Shown: positions 63,513-64,000 of the stretch, piece by piece | How positions within the stretch are numbered: position 1 is the first letter of the stretch | Layout of the letters: each line of letters begins with the position of its first letter | DNA from: Burkholderiales bacterium | GTDB lineage: Bacteria > Pseudomonadota > Gammaproteobacteria > Burkholderiales > UBA11063 | Direction of reading: 5' to 3' | NCBI GenBank assembly: GCA_020697255.1 | Contig: JAJFBE010000002.1 | Coordinates: forward strand, 310,001 to 374,000 | Length of the DNA: 64,000 nt | Notes under the pieces: generated by a model | Database searches by the model: none | Told to the model about the DNA's origin: nothing | What the model saw: only the letters and a program-made list of their open reading frames with translations | Position numbers and translations under genes: made by a program

Positions 63513-63998
63513 TTAATAATGTGGGTTTTTTAATAACGTTTGCTGAAAAGGTTTAATAATCGCTGCGTCTTTGAATACCCCTTCAACCACAGTTAAATTT
63601 AATGATTTATAGTCCCCGATTCCATGAATAGTATAACTATTTTTTATATCAATTAAATTTGCCATATCTTTTAAGTTATCTCTATCTGCAATAATCACTA
63701 CCCGGCAATTGGCAAAATTGGTCAGATTATCTCGCCAGATATAAAAATTGGATGATTGTAAATCTAAATTCAGAATTTTATACGCTGCAGGAAATGCTTT
63801 ATGATATTCCAATTGTGCCGCCCAAAACCAGCGCATCGTGCCAATTAATTTATATGAAAAATGACAATTTGGAGAATTGGTATTTAACCTAGCGATAGAA
63901 TGTTGGAGATCTGTGTTTTCATTAAATAACCCGGGTAGCTCCTGCCATAATAATATATCTATCATGGAGCTTGCGCTTACATTAAATAATTTGGCCAC
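63513..63998 (-). CDS. Unrecognised protein, probably continuing past the right edge
   Basis: The frame is open up to the window edge and its first codon here is a GTG at 63998, so the true start may lie outside. The visible 161 residues include ANCRVVIIADRDNLKDMANLI, reminiscent of a nucleotide- or cofactor-binding strand-helix unit, and several aromatic-rich segments (MRWFWAAQLEYH). No motif allows a family call. It ends at 63513 and is followed on the same strand by a REP-like piece and the MFS gene. Confidence 0.6.
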   Translation of the reverse strand: MAKLFNVSASSMIDILLWQELPGLFNENTDLQHSIARLNTNSPNCHFSYKLIGTMRWFWAAQLEYHKAFPAAYKILNLDLQSSNFYIWRDNLTNFANCRVVIIADRDNLKDMANLIDIKNSYTIHGIGDYKSLNLTVVEGVFKDAAIIKPFQQTLLKNPHY

Positions 63999-64000
63999 TT

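Overview
The window is a continuous stretch of a low-GC proteobacterial chromosome, about 36-38% GC by eye. Gene content and order point to a betaproteobacterium, most like a low-GC member of the Neisseriales. The signs are glyS-gmhB-plsC in a row, secB next to gpsA, a lysine/alanine/proline-rich histone H1-like protein, and a Gram-negative division and envelope gene set with lpxC behind ftsZ. The lineage is inferred from synteny and family knowledge and was not searched. No rRNA, tRNA or CRISPR array was recognised.

Layout. 1-7.5 kb: rppH diverging from a plus-strand run glyS, gmhB, plsC, rsmE, a SbmA/YddA-type ABC transporter and ispB. 7.5-11 kb: pabA and pabB, separated by one secreted protein of unknown function and followed by a second. 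11-21 kb, minus strand: ppx, rpiA, dxs, ispA, xseB, a POT peptide transporter, adk, an RND-type outer-membrane lipoprotein and glmU. 21-28 kb: an M13 peptidase paralogue lacking its zinc site, dnaE and rnc. 28-38 kb: the H1-like gene, a HIT protein, then a shortened dcw division cluster (read 5' to 3': secB-gpsA-lolA-murC-ddl-ftsQ-ftsA-ftsZ-lpxC-HIT).

38-47.4 kb is accessory in character. It holds a repeat-rich surface lipoprotein, two tandem copies of a folded element that looks like a pair of sibling small RNAs, a class A beta-lactamase, two MerR/TipAS regulators each behind a 19-bp-spacer promoter, an intact M13 peptidase, an IS200-like left-end remnant, a broken tyrosine integrase, start-less coding fragments, a cupin, and a 63-bp palindromic repeat present once on each side of about 5 kb.

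47.4-64 kb returns to core genes: rodA, mrdA, mreD, mreC and mreB for cell elongation, tkt, a duplicated-domain secreted protein, alr, gltX, an acyl-CoA ligase, uvrD, an MFS transporter and a partial gene at the right edge.

Functionally the window joins cell-wall precursor supply (glmU, ddl, murC, alr), division (ftsQAZ), elongation (mre/mrd/rodA), lipid A and outer-membrane assembly (gmhB, lpxC, lolA), and isoprenoid supply from dxs through ispA to ispB. Degenerate REP-like sequences related to GTCATTCCCG recur in the gaps. The strongest candidate for something undescribed is the tandem three-stem element at 39.1-39.5 kb. Its stems are preserved between the two copies by a compensatory change, and nearly all its wobble pairs read as G-U on the plus strand.
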